Part shown: piece after piece, positions 45,660 through 54,844 of the stretch
Layout of the letters: each line of letters begins with the position of its first letter
How positions within the stretch are numbered: position 1 is the stretch's first letter
Assembly: GCA_905221605.1 (NCBI GenBank)
Contig: CAJNDS010000201.1
Location: 1-62,000 of the forward strand
Length of the DNA: 62,000 nt
Source: Symbiodinium natans
Lineage: Eukaryota; Sar; Dinophyceae; Suessiales; Symbiodiniaceae
Direction of reading: 5' to 3'
Notes under the pieces: model-generated
What the model saw: the letters and a program-made list of their open reading frames with translations, nothing else
The model's database searches: none
What the model was told of the DNA's origin: nothing
Translations under genes and position numbers: made by a program

Positions 45660-48640
45660 CAGCATGAGAGGTATCCCGTCGGAGGCAGGATGACTGCGAG
45701 CACAATCGATCGCATGCCCTGATGCATACAAGCAGGGACGCATTGTTTGGCGGGGTGCTGAGGTGCATGGGTTGCTTGGGGTCCGGGCAGGAGAGGAGGC
45801 GTCACCCTGAAGCGGAGTCTAAGATGACACGCAACCCAAAGGAGCGAGCACCCTGCCTGCCGCATGCGGCATTGGGATGGCGCAAGGGCCCCTGCTTGTG
45901 AAAAGCACCGAGACACTGCCCAGGCGGCTGGTCCCCCATCCAAGGGGTAGCCCTTGTTCAGGGACCTACACGCCATTGGCCTCAATCTTTTAGCCCAACA
46001 TGCTTTGAAGCTTACGTTGGAATGGCTGAGGAGGAACAACACTACAGGCCTGAATCTTTTTCGCCACTGGCCATGGGCAGCATCGCTCGTGAGCGTTCTT
46101 GACCGGAAGGGCGGACCACCATGCAAAAGCAATCGCGGGCACGCAGCCACGTGATTGCGGCACTCAGCGTGGTTTGTCCCTTGAGGCCGGCATGTTGGCC
46201 TCACTGGCCTCACGACGAGATTTCCATCTTTCATCCAAGTGGGAGGGTTCTTAAAGAAGCACCTTACAGCTTCCCAACTTTCATCAGCCTCGCAAGGTCA
46301 AGGCACAACTTAGGAGGGGCAGGTGTCGCAGTCACGCCAATGAAGGCGGGTGTGGACTGCTTACGAGGTGTCGGTAGCTAGGATGGGAGTCGCTTATGGC
46401 TGTGATAGTCTGCCTCCATGTGACGGTTGGATAGGCTCGTTTATGTCGAAACAGTAAATCGAACGGCTTCAAGTCAACCTTGCAATACCTGGGAAATCCG
46501 CATTCGCGCAATCCGTCTAAATCTCCCCGCTGTATGTGCAGCCCCCATAGGATAATGCACGGCGCGCACGCCCGCCTCCCTGCTACAAAAGCTGACGCAG
46601 CAAAGGAAGTGGCGTGCTCAGCTGCCCTTGGAAAGCTCTTCAGGGTAAGTGTGGATGCTTAGAACAGAAACTGGGAGCACGGCTTTGGATCCGTGAAGAT
46701 CACGCAGCATCGCAAGAGGGAGGCCTTCTGTAATATGACTCAGATGCGCAGGCGCGTGGCGCGCGGGGTCCTTAGGGGTTTCGGGCATAGAAATACTGCA
46801 TCAAGAAGGCTTCGGGTATTTGAACTACTGCATCAAGAATCGCCGCGAGACGTGAGCAGGCGGGAAATTCAAATATATATGTTGAAATGGGCATTGCTTC
46901 GTCAAGGTCATGGCTGCAGCAGGCCACGGTGCTGCGCCCTGAACATCCCTACCCCCCGTAACAAAAGGGGTCCTCAGTTTGGGAGACGCCTGCATGCGAG
47001 GAACAGAGTCTAGCAGATCGGACTACAGCTCACTGCTAGTCGTCCATCTTCGACTATGGCGACCTTGAATCTCACTGGCTCAAGATTGCTGCGCATCCAT
47101 GTGAGACAGAGTTCGAAGGATATCCGGGCTTGAAGCGGGACGAGAGCGAGGAATTATTCTTATTGAACGTTACGATTTGACCCTCCATGTCTTGGCGGGA
47201 GCACGAACGACGACCCTCTCGAAACGTGCCTCGGGGCGCTAAATTTCGAGCTTGAGTTTTGGTATAATTTCGGAACACGACTGAAGACGATGCCAGGAAA
47301 ACGCCAGGGTGCTGGGCCTTTGAAACATCTGCTGCTCCTCGCGTCATGCTCCAGCGAGAGGGCTCAGTACCTTGGAGCTTTGCGTGAGCCTAGAAGTGCC
47401 ACCGAGACACCCTGACGCTGAACGAAACGACAGCACTGGAGGACCTGGAGGATTGCGGGGCATATCCGACGAGATCATCACCCACGTGGTGGACACATGA
47501 GCCGAGTCTTCAAGGAATCTCAAACGGCGCGCGCCGAATTCTCAGGATTGACCGGCGCAGTCACTAAGTCAGCCTGGGCATGCAATTCGGGAGGTTTTGT
47601 GAGATATGCCAATGACGGACTTCCCTACAGCCGAGAAAATAGCGGCGCTTCTGCACTTCTCTCTTCTATTCTGCAACCGTCGCGCCGTGGATCGGCGCCG
47701 CCGACCGTTTGGAAAAGTCGTGGACCGCCCAATCCAGTACGGGCATCTGCCATCATCTGCCATCATACGCAGCATGAGCATTGCGGAAGCGGGGATGCGA
47801 TGCTTGGAGAACTGCACTTGGTGCCGAGGAGGCTGCCGCTCCGGTCGGCTCGCTCGCGCCCGCCTCCTGGAGCTCAACTCAGCTGAAGCTCGGCTTATTT
47901 GGCAGCGATGGGCGATGAGCTCGGCCGGGAAAATGAGCCTGGGGATGTTTTTGTTGGGACTGTTCAAAGCCTTGTCCCAAACCCAGCGAGACTCGAACTG
48001 AAAAGAGAGGAGCATTTCACTGATGGGCTCGGTCGTTTGCGAGTCGCACCACCAGTGCAAGACAGATCCTTTCGTCCGCTTCTGCCTCTCCAGCACGGCT
48101 GGAATATAAGATGATGCCGCATGCGTAGAATCATCTTGCTTGTGGATGAGGCAGGGCTGTCGGCCCTGTGAAACACACAGGTAGCCACTAAAGCTTGCTG
48201 CTCTCAGCTTTCGCATCCTGAACCTTCAACATGCGTAGCCACTCGCTTAGGCACACTCCTAGTCCTGGCGCCAGTGACTCAGCGAAGGAGCCTCGTCTTT
48301 CGATCGGGCCAACGCTGGCAATGCGAGGCTCATCGACCTGTAGAGGATCTGCTGTGCAAGATCCAGGCCGCTGTTCATGACCTCGTTGCAAAATTCAAAA
48401 AGTTCGCTTAGGCAACGATACCTTTCTCTGCCAAGAAGCCTCTTGAATCTCCAGTTCGCACGGCGGCATCTGAACCAGAATAAACTACGCCCAGAGCCCT
48501 GAACCCCGATCCCGAAACCCTGAAGCAAACCCGACGCTCGAAAAATGAAACGTCCTTGAGGTGAACGAGCTCTGACAGCAAACAGGCACACTGTAAGAAT
48601 ACAGGTATGCGCATGCACATGTACGCGTATAGCACATTCA
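45660..48640. other. Stretch without a confirmed gene
   Basis: Coding-like short frames exist: plus about 47890-48110 (GDVFVGTVQSLVPNPARLEL) and minus about 48480-48259 (RCLSELFEFCNEVMNSGLDL, ending at a stop). Neither has resolved splice sites or a known family. Confidence 0.35.
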
Positions 48641-48644
48641 TATA

Positions 48645-48742
48645 TCTATCTATCTATCTATCTGTCTGTCTGTCTATCTATCTGTCTGTCTGTCTGTCTA
48701 TCTATATATCTATCTTCTATCTATCTATCTATCCATCTACCA

Positions 48743-48791
<49 letters not shown>

Positions 48792-48805
48792 CTTATATAT
48801 AAGTC
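48645..48805 (+). repeat. TCTA/TCTG microsatellite
   Basis: About 38 tetramer units, mostly TCTA with TCTG and a few TATATC or CCATC interruptions. Confidence 0.95.
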
Positions 48806-48974
48806 TTTATGTTTCTGTGCCACCCTCGCCACCCCACCCCTCCACCCACAAAAACACATGGTTGTTGTTTTCCCCCGCTGTGAAATCTACAACCCCAAAC
48901 AAACAAAAAACAACAGGTCAATTTCGCCGTTGATCGTCATACCGCTCTGGATGAGCCCACAGCATTCATACTCC

Positions 48975-49073
48975 CAAACATACATATATGTATATATACA
49001 TATATGTACACACACACATATATATATGGTTCCGTGTCCCGTGTCGGTACCCCCCCCCCCCCCCCCCCCCCCC
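48975..49073. repeat. TATA/CATATATG dinucleotide tract followed by C24
   Basis: Alternating TATATACATATATG units at 48980-49027, then GGTTCCGTGTCCC and an uninterrupted run of 24 C at 49050-49073. Such tracts are prone to sequencing and assembly error. Confidence 0.9.
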
Positions 49074-49112
49074 ATGGTATCCCCCCCACCCCACCCCCCG
49101 CCCCACCCCCCC

Positions 49113-49395
49113 TAAACCCTATAAACCCTATAAACCCTAAACCCTAAACCCTAAACCCTAAACCCTAAACCCTAAACCCTAAACCCTAAACCCTAACCCT
49201 CAACCCTCAACCCAAACCCCAACCACACCACCCCACAGGGGGGCCCAAACCACAAGGGGCGGGGACCCTAAACCCTAAACCCTAAACCCTAAACCCTAAA
49301 CCCTAACCCCCAACCCTAAACCCTAAACCCTAAACCTAACCCTCAACCCAAAGCCCAACCACAGCACCCCACAGGGGGGCCAATGGGGGGGGTTC
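49113..49395 (-). repeat. CCCTAAA telomere-like arrays with a duplicated spacer
   Basis: About 12 units of CCCTAAA (with two CCCTATAAA variants at 49113-49132) at 49113-49195 and about nine at 49267-49338. A spacer with CCCTCAACCC, AACCACA and CACCCCACAGGGGGGCC follows each array (49195-49260 and 49338-49385), so array plus spacer was duplicated. Confidence 0.9.
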
Positions 49396-49722
49396 CATGG
49401 GGTGGGGGGGGGTGGGGGGGCAGCGACGCTGCACCATATATGTATATCTGTATATATGTATGTTTATATTTATATTTCTATGAGTTTTTAGTTGCTTGCT
49501 TATTCAAAATTATAGCAATATACTAATAGCAATAAGAATAGATATCTATACATGCACATACAGATACATAACCTAGAACCCATCTCTCTATTCCTTCGCG
49601 TTGTTCCTCGCAGTATTCCTATCATTATTACTACCAATTGTTGCTACCCCATTCCTCAGTTGCATGCTGTCTTGTACTGTGGCAGGCACGTCCTGATCGC
49701 TACAGTCCTGCCATTCCTACAG

Positions 49723-50223
49723 GTCATATCACCAGAGTCACGTGTGGAGCTGCGACATTACAACAGGAGATGCACTCGGCCAAGCGTGGCAAGCAAGGTA
49801 AGAAGCGGTGCACGGGCATCTTCGCGCTGGATGCTCATGATTTGGTGTACATGTCCAAGATATTAGCATTTATTTGCTAAATGAACAACGAGATATGCAG
49901 AAGGTTATGGCAAAGGCGGAGATGCGCTCGGACACAACCCTTATCAACCTATGTCGCGAACGGTTTGGACACGAAAAACCTGAATTCTCTGTGACCATCT
50001 GTGGCATACGAATGTACGCAAAATCATTCAAGGTACGTTGAAAGGAGAGACGGTGAAACATCTTCTTTGATTGGACATCAAACGAGAGCATCAAAAGACA
50101 GAACGAATCCTGACATTAAAATCCAAACTCCTCGTCTCGGCGCAGCTGGCTCTGTGCAAGACGGCACGGGTCACCCACAACCAGAAACCTTTGCGAAGGC
50201 TGGACATTCAAAAGCTACGGTGA
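49723..50223 (+). CDS. Last three exons of a small plus-strand gene, unknown product
   Basis: Three short exons fit together without any phase conflict. Exon 49723-49797 has acceptor TTCCTACAG and donor GTAAGA, and encodes VISPESRVELRHYNRRC and more. Exon 49901-50032 has acceptor ATATGCAG and donor GTACGT, and encodes KVMAKAEMRSDTTLINLC, then RERFGHEKPEFSVTICGIRM. Exon 50098-50223 has acceptor ATCAAAAG and encodes KSKLLVSAQLALCKTARV, then LRRLDIQKLR and a stop TGA. Lengths of 75, 132 and 126 bp are all multiples of three (phase 0), and the introns are 103 and 65 bp. Composition is basic and helix-rich. No start codon is seen in the first exon, so upstream exons are expected, perhaps beyond the microsatellite region. 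I do not recognise the family. Confidence 0.55.
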
Positions 50224-50317
50224 AGCCAGGCGGCGATCTGTCCATGTGCATCACGACGCGCGCCCTCTTCGCTCCCATGTGAACTCTGCAAACCATCCAT
50301 TGCTCGCCCTAATCCTG

Positions 50318-50372
50318 GTTTAGGGTGTAGGGTTTTGGGTTTAGGGTTTCGGGCTAAAGGTTCAGGGTTTAA
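50318..50372 (+). repeat. Degenerate TTTAGGG block
   Basis: About seven variant units (GTGTAGGG, TTTTGGG, TTTCGGG, TTCAGGG), about 95 bp after the stop codon of the plus-strand exons. Confidence 0.85.
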
Positions 50373-50673
50373 GGAAATGCTGGCAACCGCCCAGACTGCT
50401 TTGATTTCACCCTCGTGACTCATGTGGGCCATGTGCGCATTGACCGGTGACAAATCTACGAACATGAAACGTCTCCACCAACGAAAGCTAACAAAAGCTA
50501 CAACGAGAAACCAGTCCAAACCCACTTCAGCAGCTGTCAACGCGCTTGTCGACATGCATCTAAACTGGCATGGCGTTCTCCAACCAACGCCCACCCTTCA
50601 TCATCTGACTTCTGATTCCCCTTCCACCCGCCCCTTCCACCCCCCTCCCAAGGGGCTGGATCCCGTTCGGGGG

Positions 50674-50880
50674 GCTTCGAAGCCTTCGAAGCCTTCGAAG
50701 CCGAAGGGTCGAAGGGGGGGGGGTAGGAGGGGGGGTGAGGACGAAGGCTTCGAAGGCTTCGAAGGGTGAGGACGAAGGCTTCGAAGGCTTCGAAGGGTGA
50801 GGACGAAGGGGGCTTCGAAGCCTTCGAAGGTGAAGACGAAGGGGGCTTCGAAGCCTTCGAAGGCGAGGACGAAGGGAAGG
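50674..50880. repeat. Palindromic CTTCGAAG-rich repeat
   Basis: The 8-bp palindrome CTTCGAAG occurs eleven or more times. It appears first as a 9-bp tandem (CCTTCGAAG) at 50674-50705. It then recurs inside a roughly 31-33-bp unit with GTGAGGACGAAGG at about 50735, 50767, 50798 and 50829. GGGGGGG runs interrupt it. Confidence 0.9.
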
Positions 50881-50964
50881 CTCCGTCTCATCACTACTCC
50901 TCTGATTTTCGAATAAAGAAATACAAAAAACCAAAAGAAGATTCGAGGGGGTGGAATTTAGAAG

Positions 50965-51060
50965 AAATTCCCTTCTTTTTTTTGAACCGACGCCTCTTTA
51001 CTACATCAGCAGCGCAGTAGGCCGTCCTTGTGGGTCTCAACACTAGAGGTGAAACAGTCG
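50965..51060. repeat. Dispersed repeat, copy 1 (GACGCCTCTTTACTACATCA)
   Basis: The segment ACGCCTCTTTACTACATCAG, then CAGTAGGCCG, then GGTGAAACA matches 52312-52385 with about 85% identity by eye. It is followed in both cases by an ACCAAACACAAC-type A/C-rich tract. Confidence 0.8.
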
Positions 51061-51559
51061 CAGGCGCGAAAACCGAAACAAGCACACACAAAAAACACCA
51101 CCAAACACAACCACAAAAACCCGAAGCGCCAAACGTCAAACTGTACAAGCCAGCGAGTGAAAAAGAAGTCGTGACTACAAAGAAGCAAACCGCTAGCACA
51201 GAGGCCCTTATTGCAAGACAACTTAACGCCCGGCCAGCATGGTGAGACCAATGCAAACAAGAACCTACCTGCACCAATCACTCAGCAGCCCGTCACCCAA
51301 AGCAACGCTGCGCCACGTCTGGTACAGACATTAAGCAAAAGTATGGGTAGGCCGCAAGGCAAGGAGCCTCCGTCACCTAAACTGCTCAACGCGTCCGTAG
51401 AGACAGTCCCCACACAAGGGCTGTAGAAACAGCACTCAGGACTCCATTGTGGTTGGCAAGAAAGTTGCAAGCACACTAAGCACAACGCACACAGAGTGCC
51501 AGAAAAGGCGCCCCCTTCCCCCCCGACGAGCGGGGGCAGACAAGGGGCTGGTGTGGCTA

Positions 51560-51900
51560 CACTATGCTGCAGTCTGCGCTGTGTGAGTTCGGGCGTCCTC
51601 ACGTAGCTATGGCCATAGGGCAGGCCTGGAGCGCTGCTTGCAAGAGGCCATATTGTTACAGCCCCGCGCAGCGGCCGATTTTTGAGACGGCTGCTGGCTG
51701 GCACTTGGGCAGTGTGCTTCCCAGGTACCGGGAGCCTATCGGCTTGGCGTGCTTAGCTTGGTGCAGTTTAAGGCCCACAAGGCTCCTTAACGGTCTGCAG
51801 CCAAACCGCGTCAAGTGTGAGAGTCAAGGGGCCTTAGAACACGGAGCCCCGCGCAGCGGCCGATTTTTTGAGAGCACTTCAAGCAGGTTTACCCCGTGAC
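51560..51900. repeat. Region with a repeated CCCGCGCAGCGGCCGATTTT motif
   Basis: The motif occurs at about 51662 and 51848. The open frame across it (51564-51899 +) has no recognised domain. Confidence 0.6.
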
Positions 51901-51964
51901 TACACCTGATGCGGGACCCACAGCAAAGTGCTAGGCCTAGTCATCTGGACCTGCTGGGATAGGT

Positions 51965-52222
51965 CGAAGCAGCAGTTTCTCACATCCTTCTGGGCCTTCT
52001 TCGAAGGTTCCGGCAGCTGTTTGCAAGGCTTAATCATGGGCCTTCCGGAGAAGTTTTAGGCAGCAGTTTGAGAGGTCTAATCACTCTGAGCCCTCCAGGG
52101 AAGGTTGAGGCAACAGTTTGAAAAGCCTAATCACTTCAGGGCCTTCAGGCAACTGTTGGAACAGCAGTTTGAGAGGCCTAATCATTTCTGGGCCTTCTAA
52201 AATCTTGAGGCATCAAGTTTGA
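51965..52222. repeat. Degenerate tandem repeat, about 50 bp, five to six copies
   Basis: Each unit has GGCAGCAGTTTGAGAGG, TCTAATCA and GGGCCTTC in order. Copies start near 51967, 52010, 52057, 52108, 52159 and 52208, with 70-85% similarity by eye. Confidence 0.8.
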
Positions 52223-52304
52223 GAGATCGACCTGCTTCTGCTTGCCACAGCGCAAAGGGCGGGCGCCCTTCTGGCCGGGCAGTAAGACTGCAGGCAAGTA
52301 TTTT

Positions 52305-52445
52305 TTTTTGGACTGACGCCTCTTTACTACATCAGTAGCACAGTAGGCCGGTCTTGTTGGGCTCGACGTAAAGGGTGAAACAAAGTCAGCGCACACAATC
52401 CGCCAGACACACCAAGCAACCACCAAGCAAACAAACACCAAAGAA
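52305..52445. repeat. Dispersed repeat, copy 2
   Basis: Second copy of the 50965-51060 repeat, with the A/C-rich tract at 52383-52445. Confidence 0.8.
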
Positions 52446-52740
52446 ACAAAGCGAGCAATCGCGCTGAACTACTAGATACCCCACGGACTCAGTACTCGAA
52501 GTCGTCAATGAAGTCCCGGTTCACAAGGAAGCACAGAGCTTGTGGGGGAATCGCAAATTGCGACATTGCCAGATTCTCAAAACCACCATCATGTAGCCAC
52601 TGGTGCGACAGCGGTTATTCAAACCGAGGTCATCAGAAGAGGTTCGGATCACGTACTCGTTGTCAAGGACAGACAACCGACACTCAATGGCGAAAGGATG
52701 TTGCAAGTCAGACTCCCTAGGGGGGATGAAAGATGTGCAT

Positions 52741-53020
52741 ATGCCCCATGGTGGTCAGCCAGTGGGGACTTAACAGCAAGAACAATCAAGGCAAGACCGG
52801 CCCAGGGCACTCCATGGTGGTCAGCCAGTGGAGTAGCTCCGAGCTCTGGGTGCTCCATTCACATTGGCGTACAAGTGCCCACCCAGAGAGGTGTCCGCAC
52901 CCGGCACAGGGGGCATATGCCCCATGGAGGTCAGCCAGTGGGGACTTGACAGCAAGAACAATCAAAGCAGGACCGGCCCAGGGCACTCCATGGTGGTCAG
53001 CCAGTGGAGTAGCTCCGAGC
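52741..53020. repeat. 176-bp tandem repeat carrying paired hairpins
   Basis: Two copies start at 52741 and 52917. Each contains two hairpin sequences sharing the core TGGTGGTCAGCCAG (one copy TGGAGGTCAGCCAG). The first is flanked by CCCCA and TGGGG (52744-52767, 52920-52943) and the second by CTCCA and TGGAG (52810-52833, 52986-53009), so both arms can pair. A related pair lies at 53727-53750 and 53791-53814. Confidence 0.85.
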
Positions 53021-53294
53021 ACAGGGTTCTCCAGTCAACCTGGCGCACAAGTGCCCACCCAGAGAGGTGCCCGCGCACGGCCAGAGGGGGGGCGAGAGTA
53101 GCTACAGCTACCGATTCCACGGGGAGAGTCCACAGCGAGTTACCAACCCCTTAACACCACAGGGTTTATAATGACAACGAGGAACCTCCCAGTCCAGGCA
53201 TCTCACACAAGGCCACGCAACCTTGGCGCTGGCCTGCGCGTCGGCACACATCGGGTCCCTCCAAACCCAAACCCGCGAGGTACGTCGGTAAGGA

Positions 53295-53312
53295 GATGGG
53301 AGGGCTCACATC
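53295..53312. repeat. Imperfect palindrome (GATGGGAG..CTCACATC)
   Basis: Diverged copy of the perfect palindrome at 54082 and 54746, with the same flank GAGGAGATG / CATCAC. Confidence 0.65.
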
Positions 53313-53726
53313 ACATTGGTGCCGAAGTGCAAGGATCTCAGGGTGACCCTCTAGAGTCTCAAGAGGGCCAGGTTGTTCTACAAGTGGGGAATGGCTCCCT
53401 GCCAAGTCAGCGGGCGCATAATCTCCACGTAGAAGTGTCCACAGCCAGCGCGCCGAACTGCTAGGTCACCCTGTGCACTCAGTACTCGAAATCGTCGAAG
53501 AGGCCGGGAGCACACATGTAGCACCGAGTGCGCAGGTGCGTCGCAAGAGGCGACGTTGCCAGATTCACAAAACCACCATCATGCAGCCACCGATGCGACT
53601 ACATTCAGCACCAGCCAAGGCCGTTCACGAGAAGGTTCGCAAGCCCGCCATCACAGGTGGGGCATAGTCGTGCCTTGGCACGGGACGTTGCAGGTGTCAA
53701 CCTTCTTGATCCGAAGTAGAAAGTTG

Positions 53727-53814
53727 CCCCATGGTGGTCAGCCAGTGGGGACTTAACGGCAAGAGCAAAGGGTAGGACCAGCCCAGAGCACTCCATGGTG
53801 GTCAGCCAGTGGAG
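53727..53814. repeat. Third hairpin pair of the same family
   Basis: The hairpin with CCCCA/TGGGG arms is at 53727-53750 and the one with CTCCA/TGGAG arms at 53791-53814. The spacing is 64 bp, against 66 bp in the other pairs. A diverged single copy (GTCCG ... TGGAG) is at 54538-54561. Confidence 0.8.
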
Positions 53815-54081
53815 CCTCTCCGAGCACAAGGCGCAACGTGCTTTTGACTCACAAGAGTCTCGTCCGACGGCCAAAGCAGGCTTGACTGCTTCGTTCCAGT
53901 CAGAGCCATCAGGTAAACCCAAGCAGGCGGGGACCCCACCTGCCCCGCAGGAAGCGGGAGAGTCCCCCAGTCGAAACTTCGCACTCAAGGCCAAGAAAAT
54001 ATCACCTTGGCCGGTGAGGGTTGAGGGTTCAATAACCAGAATCAGACCCTCCATGCCCAAACCGACAGACGCCGGCGAGGA

Positions 54082-54099
54082 GATGTGAGGGCTCACATC
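54082..54099. repeat. Perfect palindrome GATGTGAGGGCTCACATC
   Basis: 18 bp with 8-bp arms, inside a longer shared segment (GAGGAGATGTGAGGG ... CATCACGCT). The same 18-mer recurs at 54746. Confidence 0.9.
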
Positions 54100-54745
54100 A
54101 CGCTTGGCCACCTACCGATGGGGAGGTAGTCATGTATGGCTGCTTTGACGCAAGCAGAGATATACACCCAAGCAGGCAGGGAACCCCGCAGCAACCCAAG
54201 CACAGGCGAGAATGGCTCTCGTGAAGGCCAGGTTGTCCACAGGTGCTCGATGGCAATTGCCAGGGAAGTGGGAACCTTATCTCCGCGTAAAAGTGTCCAC
54301 AGCCCAGAAGCAGCATCCCCAAGCTGGTCTCTCCCAATTGGCATGACGCCGTTGTACGACACGGGGGTGTCACCGTCCAGACGAGAGATGCTCAACACTC
54401 AAGTCCGAGGGGTTCACACACGGTCGTAGCACATAGAAGCGGGCAACCTGCCCACCAAGAGGGGGCAGAGGAAAGGAAGATTGGCCGGTTTTACCGATGA
54501 TAAAGCTGGAACATCCAGGCAGGACCGTTCCAGGGTAGTCCGTGGCAAATGGCCAGTGGAGCAACCACGAAAGAAAGGCCCCCCGTTCCCACAGGCACAC
54601 CGCGGGGCCGACCCAGAAGGGTGTTCGCAGCTGCAAGCTGTAAGCACACAAAAGACAAGCACGATCCAATCCGTGGCATAGGCCACGAGAGGGTTGCCAA
54701 ACCCAGAGTATCCCGAGGTAGTTTTGCGGCATTTAGCGGTGAGGA

Positions 54746-54763
54746 GATGTGAGGGCTCACATC
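54746..54763. repeat. Perfect palindrome GATGTGAGGGCTCACATC, second copy
   Basis: Identical to 54082-54099, 664 bp away. It lies about 80 bp beyond the stop codon of the long minus-strand coding unit. Confidence 0.9.
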
Positions 54764-54844
54764 ACGCTAGGCAGCATGCCATGAAAGGACTCAATGGTGC
54801 GTTCGCATGGCGTCAGTAAGAGCCTTCAGATGACAGTTTGCTGT

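Noticed and set aside
48607-48933. 108-codon open frame rich in Ser/Ile/Tyr/Leu
   Set aside because: It is a translation of the TCTA/TCTG microsatellite.
52744-53814. CRISPR array
   Set aside because: Repeats are paired, only partly conserved and embedded in longer repeats, with no uniform spacers, and the genome is eukaryotic.
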